A stretch of 64,000 nucleotides of DNA, from contig CAKRLE010000007.1 in the NCBI GenBank assembly GCA_934359185.1, positions 108,190 through 172,189 of the forward strand, given 5' to 3'. The stretch is from an uncultured Lachnospira sp. (lineage in GTDB: Bacteria; Bacillota; Clostridia; Lachnospirales; Lachnospiraceae). The notes under the pieces were generated by a model. It had not been told where the DNA came from. It worked only from the letters and a program-made list of their open reading frames with translations, and made no database searches. Shown here one piece after another: positions 17,963-27,459 of this stretch. The translations under genes were made by a program, and so were the position numbers. Every line of letters begins with the position of its first letter. Positions within the stretch are counted from its first letter, which is position 1.

Positions 17963-18290
17963 ACTTCAAAAAGTCCTTGCGCATAGGATTGAACACATCT
18001 ACAAGGATTCCCTCTGAAAGACAGGTAACGCCGTGGCGTACTCCTGAAGGCATGTACACACTGTCTCCCTGATTTACAACCTTAGTCTCATCCCCGATAG
18101 TAAATTCAAAACTTCCCTTAGCAATATATGTTATCTGCAGATGGTCATGGCTATGGAAATTTCCCTTAGAGCCAGTTTCAAAATGAATCTCACACATCAT
18201 AAGATCCTCAGAATATGTAAGAATTTTTCTTGTTACACCAGGTTCACATGGTGTAGCTGTGATATCTTTGTTAAATGCAAACATAGTCAA
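17961..18290 (-). CDS. Small cupin-domain protein
   Basis: A 109-residue single-domain cupin. The metal motif GNFHSHDHLQITYIAKGSFE (near 48-67) and the second cupin motif PSGVRHG (near 83-89) give the expected histidines and glutamine/glutamate. Such proteins bind or isomerise small molecules or sugars; the substrate is not predictable. It is a single gene, converging on the SseB-like gene across copy 1 of the palindromic element. The start has an AAAGGAG ribosome binding site. Confidence 0.85.
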   Translation of the reverse strand: MTMFAFNKDITATPCEPGVTRKILTYSEDLMMCEIHFETGSKGNFHSHDHLQITYIAKGSFEFTIGDETKVVNQGDSVYMPSGVRHGVTCLSEGILVDVFNPMRKDFLK

Positions 18291-18382
18291 ATCTCCTTTA
18301 ATTTAGTATAATTAATACAGCAGAAGCTGTTCTTGTTATTATAACAGAAAATAAACATTATAGAAATAGAAGAGGGTAAAAT

Positions 18383-19123
18383 ATGTATTTTTTTCTTATG
18401 ATGTCGGTGTTGTGTATTATATATTATGTCGTATGTGCAGCATATGCAGGAATATCAAGCTCATTTATATTCATATGGCTTATTGGTGCAGCACTTTTTG
18501 GCGGCATATCAGCATTTATGTATATGGAAGCAAGAGATATCATTATTCTTCCTGTGATTGTCAAGAATATATTGTGTGGTATTATCGCAGCTTTGTTTAT
18601 ATTGTTTTTTGCTCTGGAAGGATTAATTATTGGCAGCATGCATGATAAACCAGATGAAAACTGTGAATATATGATAGTACTTGGATGTCAGATACGAGGA
18701 ACGAAGATAACACGTTCGCTAAGAAAAAGACTTGATACAGCATATGAATTTTCAAAGGATAATGATATGAAAATTATAGTTTCCGGAGGTCAGGGCAGAG
18801 GTGAGGACATGTCAGAGGCTCTTGCCATGAAGAATTATCTTGTGGATAAAGGGATTGAAGAATCAAGGATAATTATGGAAGATAAATCTACAGATACAAG
18901 TGAAAATATGAAATACAGTGCAGAATTCATAGGAGATATGAATGCAGGAGTATGTGTTGTCACTAATAACTTCCATATATATCGTGCAAAGAAGCTTGCA
19001 GGAGGATGTGGATTTAATAATGTATCCGGAGCCGCTGCAGGCAGCGACCCCGTATTGCTGCTTAATTATATGGTAAGAGAAGCTATAGGAATTGTGAAAG
19101 ATTTTGTTTTTAATAATTTTTAA
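18383..19123 (+). CDS. YdcF/SanA/ElyC-like (DUF218) membrane protein
   Basis: 246 residues with three N-terminal membrane helices, then a DUF218 domain starting YMIVLGCQIRG (near residue 93) with the typical SGGQGRGEDMSEA motif and DKSTDTSENM. Relatives are linked to envelope polysaccharide metabolism in other bacteria, but the reaction is not settled. It ends 18 nt from the stop of the convergent patatin gene with no terminator between. Confidence 0.85.
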   Translation: MYFFLMMSVLCIIYYVVCAAYAGISSSFIFIWLIGAALFGGISAFMYMEARDIIILPVIVKNILCGIIAALFILFFALEGLIIGSMHDKPDENCEYMIVLGCQIRGTKITRSLRKRLDTAYEFSKDNDMKIIVSGGQGRGEDMSEALAMKNYLVDKGIEESRIIMEDKSTDTSENMKYSAEFIGDMNAGVCVVTNNFHIYRAKKLAGGCGFNNVSGAAAGSDPVLLLNYMVREAIGIVKDFVFNNF

Positions 19124-19141
19124 TTAAATTATTCTGTATGA

Positions 19142-19993
19142 TTATTTAGAAAAATATGTCTTAACAGTATCTGATATGGCAAGCCCTTTGTTGTATCCGT
19201 CATTGTATAGTGCATTAATTTTGTCTATATTCTTTTCAAGCCTTGAAAATCCTTTAGTTGAAGTTGGACGGATAACTATTATTTTGCCCTGCTTTTCAAG
19301 ATGTTCTAACTTACGTAAGCATCTGTTATATCTGCCAGCGCGGTGAACAAGGTCTTTGGCAAGCTCAGGATAGTTAAGGTAAGTGCGTGCCATGATTTTT
19401 GTTGATGAAGAGGTTGTCTTTTTATAGCCAGCCTCCCTTGTGAGTACAACAACAACTCTGTCACATCCATCAGCAAATGCTTTCTCATAAGGAATAGAAT
19501 CACTTAAGCCACCATCAAGATATGGTGTGTCATTGATATATATATATGGAAAAAGCTTTGGAAGCGCACAAGTTGCTTTAAGAACAAGATTAGTTCTGTC
19601 TTTCCCATCATAAGGAAAATACTCTGCTTTTCCGGTGAGTACATTAGTGCATACGGCATAAAATTCGCCATCCCATTTTTCAAATGTGTCATAATCAAAA
19701 GGAACAAGTTCATTAGGAATCGTTTCATATGCAAATTCAAGACCATATAACGAACGATTTTTCTTATCAATCAGATTGTTCATACCCATATATCTTTTAT
19801 CGTTGGCATACTCGGTTATTATTTTGAGATTACGCCCTTTCTGCCGTGAAATATAAGATGGAGAGTAGGCTGCACCGGCTGATGTTCCGATGACATAATC
19901 AGGATATATATTGTTTTCTATAAAAGCATCCATTACGCCACATGAGAATATGGTTCTGAATGCACCACCTTCAAATACAATTCCGGTTTTCAT
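19142..19993 (-). CDS. Patatin-like phospholipase family protein
   Basis: 283 residues from the ATG at 19993, which has AAGGAGG 11 nt upstream; a longer frame to 20191 adds residues without a ribosome binding site. The patatin signature is complete: an oxyanion loop GGAFR near residue 9, the nucleophile elbow GTSAG near 34-38, and the Asp of the Ser-Asp dyad in DGG near 150. A lipid acyl hydrolase is likely; there is no signal peptide. The 5' region faces coaX divergently. Confidence 0.88.
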   Translation of the reverse strand: MKTGIVFEGGAFRTIFSCGVMDAFIENNIYPDYVIGTSAGAAYSPSYISRQKGRNLKIITEYANDKRYMGMNNLIDKKNRSLYGLEFAYETIPNELVPFDYDTFEKWDGEFYAVCTNVLTGKAEYFPYDGKDRTNLVLKATCALPKLFPYIYINDTPYLDGGLSDSIPYEKAFADGCDRVVVVLTREAGYKKTTSSSTKIMARTYLNYPELAKDLVHRAGRYNRCLRKLEHLEKQGKIIVIRPTSTKGFSRLEKNIDKINALYNDGYNKGLAISDTVKTYFSK

Positions 19994-20094
19994 ATTATAC
20001 TGGACCTCCTTGCTGGAAATGTCTGAAATTATCAATATTATAAAACCTGGGGTGTGATGTGTAAAGATAAAAAACTGGTGTGGCAATGCGTTTC

Positions 20095-20123
20095 TTGACA
20101 AAATTGTATACAAGATATATGCT
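20095..20123 (+). promoter_or_regulatory. Promoter for coaX-coaBC
   Basis: TTGACA (20095-20100), a 17-nt spacer, TATGCT (20118-20123), about 70 nt before coaX. Confidence 0.6.
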
Positions 20124-20191
20124 GAAACATACAAATGTAATAATAACTTTGTGGGTGTAAATCTGATAATAGAATAATAGAAGGAGTGCAT

Positions 20192-20965
20192 ATGATTCTT
20201 GCAATTGATATGGGAAATACTAACATAGTTATAGGCTGTGTTGATGATGATAAAGTAATATTCGAGGAGAGGCTTGCAACAGACCTGTCAAAGACAGAGC
20301 TTGAGTATGCCGTTATATTTAAGACAGTTCTTGAGTTATATGGAATTGATAAGAATAAGGTAACAGGTGCAATTATATCTTCTGTAGTTCCACAGCTTGT
20401 TAATAATATCAAATCGGCTGTATATAAGCTTATAAAGATTACGCCAATGGTTGTAGGACCAGGCATTAAGACGGGGCTTAACATACTTATGGATGAGCCA
20501 AGGAGAGTGGGAAGCGATTTGATAGTAGATGCGGTAGCAGCTATAAATGTATATGGCACGCCGGCTATCGTCATTGATATGGGAACAGCTACAACAATGT
20601 CTGTTATAGACAGGAAGAACAATTATATTGGCGGCGTGATTATGCCTGGCATAAGAGTAGCTGTCGATTCACTTGTGTCAAGAACAGCACAGCTTCAAAG
20701 GATAAGTCTTGATGCTCCGGACAAGGTTATTGGCAAGAATACAATAAACTGTATGAAGAGTGGGGTTGTATATGGCAATGCGGCATGTATAGATGGAATG
20801 ATAGACAGAATGGCAGCAGAGCTTGGCGAACCACTTGAGGATATTAAGGTTGTTGCGACAGGAGGGCTTGCTAAAGTGATACTTCCAGAGTGCAGACACA
20901 GGATACTTCAGGATGATGAGCTTCTGCTCAAAGGATTAAAAATTATATACGATAAGAATATATAG
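20192..20965 (+). CDS. coaX: Type III pantothenate kinase
   Basis: 257 residues. It phosphorylates pantothenate, the first step of CoA synthesis. Family motifs seen are the N-terminal phosphate loop DMGNTN, GSDLIVDAVAA and IDMGTATT. The ATG at 20192 sits 5 nt after AAGGAG; the in-frame GTG at 20186 would overlap it. coaBC follows 14 nt after the stop, so two consecutive parts of the CoA pathway are cotranscribed. Confidence 0.95.
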   Translation: MILAIDMGNTNIVIGCVDDDKVIFEERLATDLSKTELEYAVIFKTVLELYGIDKNKVTGAIISSVVPQLVNNIKSAVYKLIKITPMVVGPGIKTGLNILMDEPRRVGSDLIVDAVAAINVYGTPAIVIDMGTATTMSVIDRKNNYIGGVIMPGIRVAVDSLVSRTAQLQRISLDAPDKVIGKNTINCMKSGVVYGNAACIDGMIDRMAAELGEPLEDIKVVATGGLAKVILPECRHRILQDDELLLKGLKIIYDKNI

Positions 20966-20979
20966 AATCAGGAGGAGTT

Positions 20980-22182
20980 ATGTTAAAGGGGAAAAATGTT
21001 CTGCTTGGGGTAACAGGCAGTATAGCTGCATATAAGATAGCAGGTCTTGCAAGTGCGCTGGTAAAACAGCATTGCAATGTGGATGTGATTATGACAGAGA
21101 ATGCTACGAATTTTATTAATCCTATTACATTTGAGACACTCACAGGAAATAAGTGTATAGTTGATACATTTGACAGAAATTTCCAGTACAGTGTAGAACA
21201 TGTGTCTTTAGCAAAGAAAGCAGATGTTGTTCTTGTTGCACCTGCTACAGCTAATTTCCTTGCAAAGGCTGCGTATGGTATGGCAGATGATATGCTTACA
21301 ACAACATTTCTTGCATGCAGATGTCCAAAATTTATTGCACCTGCCATGAACACTAATATGTATGAAAATGCAATTGTGCAGGATAATATAAAGAGATTAA
21401 GGGAGTATGGATGTGAGGTTATAGAGCCAGCAAACGGACATCTTGCATGTGGCGATACAGGAGCAGGCAAGATGCCAGAGCCAGAGACTCTTATTGAATA
21501 TATATTTAGAACAATTGCATGTGATAAGGATATGGAAGGACTTAAAGTTACAGTGACGGCAGGACCTACAAGAGAACCATTAGACCCTGTAAGGTTCTTA
21601 TCTAACAGGTCAACAGGCAAGATGGGGTATGCGGTTGCAAGGGCTGCCATGATGCGAGGGGCAGATGTCACACTTATTGCAGGACAGACAAGCCTGCCTG
21701 ATGTGCCATTTGTTAAGAATATTCATATAGAGACAGCGAAGGATATGTATGATGCGGTTATGGAAGCTGCCAGCAGCAGCGATATAATAATCAAGGCTGC
21801 GGCCGTTGCAGATTATACACCAGTTGAGGTTATGGACAACAAGATAAAAAAATCTGATGGAGATATGTCTATACCATTAAAGAGAACAGATGATATTATT
21901 GGAACGCTTGGAAGAATGAAATCTGAGAATGGTAAGAAGTTTTTCCTGTGTGGTTTCTCAATGGAGACAGAGAATATGCTTGAGAATTCCAAAGCAAAGC
22001 TTGAAAAGAAAAATCTTGATATGATTGTTGCTAACAATGTCAAGGTTGCAGGAGCAGGATTTGGAACAGACACTAATGTTGTGACAGTTATTACTAAGAA
22101 TAAAGCAGAGGAGCTGCCAATCATGAGTAAGGAACAGGTAGCACATGAACTGCTTGACAGGATAGTTAAGGAGGTTATATGA
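20980..22182 (+). CDS. coaBC: Bifunctional phosphopantothenoylcysteine synthetase/decarboxylase
   Basis: 400 residues. The N-terminal flavin-dependent decarboxylase (CoaC) has GSIAAYK, PAMNTNMY and the conserved cysteine in HLACGDTGAGKMPEP. The C-terminal CTP-dependent synthetase (CoaB) starts near residue 188 with VTAGPTREPLDPVRF. Converts 4'-phosphopantothenate to 4'-phosphopantetheine in two steps. It overlaps the next gene by 4 nt. Confidence 0.97.
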   Translation: MLKGKNVLLGVTGSIAAYKIAGLASALVKQHCNVDVIMTENATNFINPITFETLTGNKCIVDTFDRNFQYSVEHVSLAKKADVVLVAPATANFLAKAAYGMADDMLTTTFLACRCPKFIAPAMNTNMYENAIVQDNIKRLREYGCEVIEPANGHLACGDTGAGKMPEPETLIEYIFRTIACDKDMEGLKVTVTAGPTREPLDPVRFLSNRSTGKMGYAVARAAMMRGADVTLIAGQTSLPDVPFVKNIHIETAKDMYDAVMEAASSSDIIIKAAAVADYTPVEVMDNKIKKSDGDMSIPLKRTDDIIGTLGRMKSENGKKFFLCGFSMETENMLENSKAKLEKKNLDMIVANNVKVAGAGFGTDTNVVTVITKNKAEELPIMSKEQVAHELLDRIVKEVI

Positions 22183-23822
22183 AGGGGTTAAAGGCAAAGA
22201 CAATTACAGTAGGGATAGTTTTATTAATTCTTGTGGCATCGGTTTATTATTATATAATGCTGCCTGCTATTAATATACACTCTCCTGGATTCTGGAAGTT
22301 TATTATATTTGTTCTTGCAGCAGCAACAATAATATACGCATCATTCCGTGTAAGATTAAGAACATTTCAGACAGGTAAAAGAACGAATACTGTGGAGATG
22401 GATTATAAAAGTCCTAAAGATAAAGTTATTTTCAGAGTAATGCTTGGGATAACAATAGGGGCAGTTGTTGTATTTGCCATAGGTTCACTTTTATCATCTA
22501 AGGTAATTAATGCAGCTAAATATCAGAAACTTATGACTGTTGAGACGAGAACTTTTTCGGATGATATTAAAGAAGTATCTTATGACCAGATTCCAATTCT
22601 CGACCGTGATTCAGCCCAGATAATCGGCAACAGGGTTATGGGAACGATGGTTGATATGGTGTCGCAGTTTGAAATTAATGGTATGTACAGCCAGATTAAC
22701 TATAATAATAAGCCTGTTAGAGTATCACCATTACAATATGGAAGCATAATCAAATGGCTCACTAATAATGCGTCGGGTCTTCCTGGATATGTAAAGATTG
22801 ATATGACTACACAGGATGCACAGATAGTACGTCTGAATGAGGGTATCAGGTACTCAGCAAGCGATCATTTTGGAAGGTATATATACAGACATTTAAGATT
22901 TGCTTATCCAGGGTATATATTTGATGAGCTGAGCTTTGAGATAGATGAAGATGGTGTTCCTTACTGGATATGCCCGACAAGAAAATATAATGTAGGGCTG
23001 TTCGGCGGTGTTACGGTTGACAAGGTTATAACCTGCAACGCAGTAACTGGCGAGATGAGAGAATATGATGTAGAGAATGTTCCACAGTGGATTGATAAGG
23101 TTTACTCAGCAGAAATGCTTATCAATCTATATGATTACTATGGAACACTTAAAAGAGGCTTTTTAAACAGTATACTTGGACAGCGTGACTGCCTTCAGAC
23201 GACAGACGGCTATAATTATATTGCAATGGATGATGATGTTTGGGTATACACAGGTGTCACATCAGTAGGACAGGACCAGTCCAATGTCGGATTCGTACTG
23301 ATGAACCAGAGAACGATGGAGACAAGATATTATGAGATTGCAGGAGCAGAGGAGTTTTCTGCCATGAGTTCTGCACAGGGTAAAGTACAGCATCTTAATT
23401 ATACAGCAACATTTCCGCTTCTGCTTAATGTTGATGGCGAGCCTACGTATTTCATGGCATTAAAAGATGGTGCAGGACTTGTGAAGAGCTATGCAATGCT
23501 TAATATTGAGAGATACCAGACAGTGGCCATTGGTGATACAGTGAGCGAGTGTGAGGCAAATTATAAACAGATGCTTGCTGACAATGGAATTGTGGCAGAA
23601 AAGCCGAAAGAGACTAAGAGAGTCACAGGTACTATTACTAAAATTGTTCCAGTTGTTACAGATGGAAATTCACATTACTATATCATTCTTGATAACAAAA
23701 ATGTTATCTATGATGTCAATGTTAAAGATAATCCTGCGGTTATAATGTATGAGACGGGGGCTGTGGTAACTTTGGAATATAGTGAGGGTGCTGGTACTAT
23801 GTCAGCAGATATCGTCAGATAA
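22179..23822 (+). CDS. Membrane protein of unknown function, 547 residues
   Basis: The N-terminus has two close membrane helices (about 9-29 and 37-56), a cytosolic loop, a third helix near 87-110, then a large outer domain of over 400 residues. The last ~80 residues (VTGTITKIVPVV ... NVIYDV) look like a small OB-type beta-barrel. I do not recognise a named family. It starts within the coaBC stop (ATGA), so it is coupled to CoA genes, but nothing in it suggests CoA chemistry. Confidence 0.75.
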   Translation: MKGLKAKTITVGIVLLILVASVYYYIMLPAINIHSPGFWKFIIFVLAAATIIYASFRVRLRTFQTGKRTNTVEMDYKSPKDKVIFRVMLGITIGAVVVFAIGSLLSSKVINAAKYQKLMTVETRTFSDDIKEVSYDQIPILDRDSAQIIGNRVMGTMVDMVSQFEINGMYSQINYNNKPVRVSPLQYGSIIKWLTNNASGLPGYVKIDMTTQDAQIVRLNEGIRYSASDHFGRYIYRHLRFAYPGYIFDELSFEIDEDGVPYWICPTRKYNVGLFGGVTVDKVITCNAVTGEMREYDVENVPQWIDKVYSAEMLINLYDYYGTLKRGFLNSILGQRDCLQTTDGYNYIAMDDDVWVYTGVTSVGQDQSNVGFVLMNQRTMETRYYEIAGAEEFSAMSSAQGKVQHLNYTATFPLLLNVDGEPTYFMALKDGAGLVKSYAMLNIERYQTVAIGDTVSECEANYKQMLADNGIVAEKPKETKRVTGTITKIVPVVTDGNSHYYIILDNKNVIYDVNVKDNPAVIMYETGAVVTLEYSEGAGTMSADIVR

Positions 23823-23879
23823 AATGCACATGATATGAATAAAAATGAGTAGTTTGGCATGTTTTATTGACAAAATCAG

Positions 23880-23908
23880 TTGATTTAAAGTACCTGTTTT
23901 GATACAAT
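23880..23908 (+). promoter_or_regulatory. Promoter for the GH105 gene
   Basis: TTGATT (23880-23885), a 17-nt spacer, TACAAT (23903-23908). A TTGACA at 23867 has no matching -10. No operator was recognised. Confidence 0.55.
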
Positions 23909-23942
23909 GTATTAAGTATTTATAATCTTAAGGAGATGCGTG

Positions 23943-25085
23943 ATGGATATTATAGTAAAGTATATTGATGAACTGTTGGAGAAGAGTACACCGGCAGCAC
24001 CAATGTGGAATATTGAGAAAATTAGACAGGGGCTTAAGTCTAACTGGAATTACATTGATGGAGTAATGATTAAAGCTGTACTTCAGATGTATGCAGTAAG
24101 CAAGGACGAGAAGTATCTTAAGTTCGCAGATGATTTTATTGATTATAGAGTACATGAAGATGGTACTATTGAGGGATATAGTATCGGCGAGAAGAATATA
24201 GATAATGTTAATGCAGGTAAGACACTTTTTGAACTTTATGACCTTACAGGCAAAGAAAAGTATAAGAAAGCTGCAGATCTTGTATATTCACAGATTAAGA
24301 TAATGCCAAGATGTGACAATGAAGCTAAGAGCTTCTGGCATAAGGATATCTATCCTAATCAGGTATGGCTTGATGGCATGTATATGGGTCAGCCATTCTA
24401 TATGGAGTATGAGACAAGATATAACAACAGAGAGAATTATCCAGATATATTTGCACAGTTCAAGTATGTTATTGAAAACATGAGAAATCCTCTAAATGGA
24501 TTATATTTTCATGCAATTGACACAAGCAAGGAGGCTTTCTGGTGTGATAAGGTAACAGGACTTTCACAGCATTCATGGCTTCGTGCCATTGGCTGGTATT
24601 CAATGGCTCTTCTTGATACGCTGGACAAGGTTGATAACAATGACCATAAGTATGATGCAGAGTGCAAGATGCTTGAAGATGCGTTTGTTGATTTGGTTGA
24701 GTCAATGCTTAAATATCAGGACGAGAGTGGTATGTGGTACCAGGTAGTTAACTATGGTGGAATGGATAAGAATTATCTTGAGACAAGTGGAAGCTCAATT
24801 ATGGCTTATGCAATCCTGAAGGGTGTGCGTATGGGACTTCTTCCAGTAAGCTATAGAGAATACGCAGAGAAGGCTATTAATGGTATCTGTGATAAGTATC
24901 TCACAACTAAAGAGGGTGAGATGTCACTTGGTGGTATCTGTCTTGTTGCAGGTCTTGGCGGTAAGGGCAGAAGACCTGGTACATATGATTATTATATGTC
25001 AGAGCCGATTGTTGAAGATGATGCAAAGGGTGTTGGACCATTCCTTTTGGCATATACAGAGATGCTTTCATATAAGAACAATTAA
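23943..25085 (+). CDS. GH105/GH88-like unsaturated rhamnogalacturonyl hydrolase
   Basis: 380 residues forming an (alpha/alpha)6 barrel with no signal peptide. Such enzymes remove the unsaturated uronic acid from pectin fragments made by lyases, inside the cell. The catalytic Asp region VWLDGMYMGQPF (near 140) and the RAIGWY motif (near 218) are present, as in YteR-type enzymes. The ATG at 23943 follows AAGGAG; the GTG at 23940 is less likely. No lyase or sugar transporter is adjacent, so it appears as a single gene ending at a 12-bp hairpin. Confidence 0.9.
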   Translation: MDIIVKYIDELLEKSTPAAPMWNIEKIRQGLKSNWNYIDGVMIKAVLQMYAVSKDEKYLKFADDFIDYRVHEDGTIEGYSIGEKNIDNVNAGKTLFELYDLTGKEKYKKAADLVYSQIKIMPRCDNEAKSFWHKDIYPNQVWLDGMYMGQPFYMEYETRYNNRENYPDIFAQFKYVIENMRNPLNGLYFHAIDTSKEAFWCDKVTGLSQHSWLRAIGWYSMALLDTLDKVDNNDHKYDAECKMLEDAFVDLVESMLKYQDESGMWYQVVNYGGMDKNYLETSGSSIMAYAILKGVRMGLLPVSYREYAEKAINGICDKYLTTKEGEMSLGGICLVAGLGGKGRRPGTYDYYMSEPIVEDDAKGVGPFLLAYTEMLSYKNN

Positions 25086-25101
25086 TTAAGAGTATATTAC
25101 C

Positions 25102-25129
25102 AGGCGCGTATAGAAATCTATACGCGCCT
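25102..25129 (+). terminator. Hairpin after the GH105 gene
   Basis: A perfect GC-rich 12-bp stem (25102-25113 with 25118-25129) with a 4-nt loop. Only TTT follows, so termination may be partial, allowing read-through to the cupin gene 20 nt downstream. Confidence 0.65.
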
Positions 25130-25149
25130 TTGTGCAGGAGGAGAAAGAT

Positions 25150-25485
25150 ATGAAACCTTATATTACGATGGAAGAAGTGATTTCGCAGCAGGGAGAGGGA
25201 AAACGCGGTTACACATTTTTATCAGAGGCTAATGGATGCATGAATGGATGCAGGTCAGGAGTGTCAATATATTCATCACTTGAATTTAACCCTAATCCGG
25301 GAAGCCATGATGACCAGGAAGGATTTTATGTGCTTGAAGGTGAAGGATATGCAAAGCTTGATGACCTTGAATTCCCAATTAAAGCAGGAGATTCGTTCGT
25401 AGCGCTGCCTGGTGTGAAACATACATTAAAAAGCAAGGAAGGTGCTGTGCCAGTTAAGGTTTTCTGGTTCCATAGCGGAATATAA
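25150..25485 (+). CDS. Cupin-domain protein
   Basis: 111 residues, one cupin fold. Motif 1 is GSHDDQEGFYVLEGEG (His, Glu and Gly present) and motif 2 is PGVKHTLKS. The start at 25150 has AGGAGGAG about 8 nt upstream. The location behind the GH105 gene suggests a sugar or sugar-acid binding role, but that is inference. It is unrelated in sequence to the cupin at 18.0 kb beyond the shared fold. Confidence 0.82.
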   Translation: MKPYITMEEVISQQGEGKRGYTFLSEANGCMNGCRSGVSIYSSLEFNPNPGSHDDQEGFYVLEGEGYAKLDDLEFPIKAGDSFVALPGVKHTLKSKEGAVPVKVFWFHSGI

Positions 25486-25520
25486 AATCAGCAATAATCT
25501 GCAAGAGAAATGAGGTAGAT

Positions 25521-26060
25521 ATGGTGGATAATTCTATATATCATAATAATCTTACAGAAGAACAGATCTACGAAATGACTGACGAACAAGCTGAGAATAT
25601 GCGTAAATGGCTGTTCAGGGAGAATATAAGAATCAGGGAACTTGAAAGAAACCTTGAAGATGAACGAAAGCTTATAGATATCCAGAAAGGCATGCTTGAA
25701 AAGAAACAGCGTAAAAATATGCTTTTAAGCAAGCAGCTTGAAAATCAGAAGAATTTATTTGACCAGCAGTGGCAGATAATGGAGGCAGAGCTTAGAAGGA
25801 TATCTGCTGAAAAAGACAGCTTAAAGCATGAGCGTGAAGTTATGCGTGATGAGGCGTACAGAGCGGCAAGGCGAACATTTTCATATTCGGAGAATGTAAA
25901 GATATTTTTTAAAGGAGTTACTGACAGTGATTCTCTTAAGAAAAGATATAAAGAGATAACAAAGATATATCATCCAGATAATGTCAATGGCGACGAAGAA
26001 CTTGTTAAAGCGATTAATCAGGAATATGAACTTCAGAAAAGATATTTTTTAGGCACATAA
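25521..26060 (+). CDS. Coiled-coil protein with C-terminal J domain
   Basis: 179 residues. Residues ~15-115 are a long charged coiled coil. The end (about 125-175) is J-domain-like, with the diagnostic HPD in ITKIYHPDNVNGDEE. J domains stimulate Hsp70 (DnaK) ATPase. Here the J domain is at the C-terminus and lacks the usual DnaJ zinc and substrate-binding domains, so this is a specialised co-chaperone candidate. There is an upstream GAGGTAG ribosome binding site. Confidence 0.78.
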   Translation: MVDNSIYHNNLTEEQIYEMTDEQAENMRKWLFRENIRIRELERNLEDERKLIDIQKGMLEKKQRKNMLLSKQLENQKNLFDQQWQIMEAELRRISAEKDSLKHEREVMRDEAYRAARRTFSYSENVKIFFKGVTDSDSLKKRYKEITKIYHPDNVNGDEELVKAINQEYELQKRYFLGT

Positions 26061-26078
26061 TATGATACCAGGGTCAAA

Positions 26079-26102
26079 GGGGTCAAAATACCTTTTGACC
26101 CC
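26079..26102 (+). terminator. Hairpin after the J-domain gene
   Basis: A perfect 10-bp stem (26079-26088 with 26093-26102), 4-nt loop. There is no T tract downstream, so it is a weak terminator or an mRNA 3'-end stabiliser. Confidence 0.5.
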
Positions 26103-26161
26103 AACATCATAATATTAAATACATGCCGTAATATAGTTAATATAATTAAGTTAAAATCCTA

Positions 26162-26190
26162 TTGTCCTGATGGAATTACTATTGTATAAT
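26162..26190 (+). promoter_or_regulatory. Promoter for dapL
   Basis: TTGTCC (26162-26167), a 17-nt spacer, TATAAT (26185-26190). It leaves a 5' leader of about 45 nt. Confidence 0.6.
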
Positions 26191-26240
26191 AATTGACAGG
26201 TTCGTCAGAACGTACCATGAACGTGAGGAAGGAGATATAT

Positions 26241-27455
26241 ATGTTTAAGATTAATGATAATTATTTAAAACTTCCAGGAAGCTATTTGTTTTCAACAATT
26301 GCTAAAAAGGTTAAGGCCTATAAGGAAGCTAATCCGGATAAGGATGTCATCAGCCTGGGAATAGGCGATGTAACACAGCCACTTGCGCCAGCGGTTATTG
26401 AAGCTATGCATAAGGCGGTTGATGAGATGGCTCATGTTGAGACATTCAGAGGCTATGCACCAGATCTTGGTTATGAATTTCTTAGAAATACAATTGCAGA
26501 GAATGATTTCAAGGCTCTCGGCTGTGATATTTCGCCAGATGAGATATTTGTAAGTGATGGAGCTAAGTCGGATTCTGGTAATATAGGTGATATCTTCTCA
26601 GTAGATAACAAGATTGCAGTTTGTGATCCTGTATATCCTGTATATGTTGATACTAATGCAATGGCAGGAAGAACAGGTGATTACATAGCAGACAGCCAGA
26701 GATGGAGCAATGTAATCTACATGCCATGTACAGCTGCAACTAATTTTGCACCAGAGATTCCAAAGGAAATACCAGATATTATATATTTGTGCTTCCCTAA
26801 TAATCCAACAGGTTCAACAATCACTAAGGCACAGCTTCAGGAGTGGGTTGACTACGCTAACAAGGTTGGCGCAGTTATCATATATGATGCGGCTTATGAA
26901 GCATTTATTGAAGAATCTGATGTACCACATTCAATCTATGAGTGTGAAGGTGCGAGAACATGTGCTATAGAACTTAGAAGTTTTTCGAAGAAGGCTGGAT
27001 TTACAGGTGTAAGACTAGGATATACAGTAATACCTAAAGATCTTAAGAGCGGAGATGTTACACTTCACAGTCTTTGGGCAAGACGTCATGGTACTAAGTT
27101 TAATGGTGCTCCATATATCGTACAGCGTGCAGGTGAGGCTGTTTATTCGCCAGAAGGAGCAGAGCAGACAAGAGCCCAGATTGCATATTATAAGCAGAAT
27201 GCAAAGACGATGATGGATACACTTGCTGCAGCAGGATATTCTGTGTCAGGTGGTATCAATTCGCCATATGTATGGTTACAGACACCAGATAATATGACAT
27301 CATGGGATTTCTTTGATATGCTTCTTGAGAAGGCCAATGTAGTAGGTACTCCTGGTTCAGGATTTGGACCAAGCGGCGAAGGCTACTTCAGACTGACAGC
27401 ATTCGGAACACATGAGAATACACTCAAGGCGCTTGAGAGAATCAAGGCACTTTAA
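26241..27455 (+). CDS. dapL: LL-diaminopimelate aminotransferase
   Basis: 404 residues, a PLP-dependent class I/II aminotransferase that makes LL-diaminopimelate directly from tetrahydrodipicolinate. This is the short lysine/peptidoglycan route known from clostridia, chlamydia and plants. The family start MFKINDNYLKLPGSYLF is exact, and the PLP lysine lies in RSFSKKAGFTG (near 248). The ATG at 26241 follows AAGGAG. The frame upstream to 26193 is noncoding. The A tract after the stop begins copy 2 of the palindromic element. Confidence 0.96.
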   Translation: MFKINDNYLKLPGSYLFSTIAKKVKAYKEANPDKDVISLGIGDVTQPLAPAVIEAMHKAVDEMAHVETFRGYAPDLGYEFLRNTIAENDFKALGCDISPDEIFVSDGAKSDSGNIGDIFSVDNKIAVCDPVYPVYVDTNAMAGRTGDYIADSQRWSNVIYMPCTAATNFAPEIPKEIPDIIYLCFPNNPTGSTITKAQLQEWVDYANKVGAVIIYDAAYEAFIEESDVPHSIYECEGARTCAIELRSFSKKAGFTGVRLGYTVIPKDLKSGDVTLHSLWARRHGTKFNGAPYIVQRAGEAVYSPEGAEQTRAQIAYYKQNAKTMMDTLAAAGYSVSGGINSPYVWLQTPDNMTSWDFFDMLLEKANVVGTPGSGFGPSGEGYFRLTAFGTHENTLKALERIKAL

Positions 27456-27459
27456 AATT

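Noticed and set aside
20038..20622. Reverse frame of 194 codons over coaX
   Set aside because: Overlaps the conserved coaX motifs and lacks a start signal.
20943..21671. Long reverse-strand frame of 242 codons inside coaBC
   Set aside because: coaBC on the plus strand has all family motifs; the reverse frame has no ribosome binding site or recognisable domain and is a shadow.
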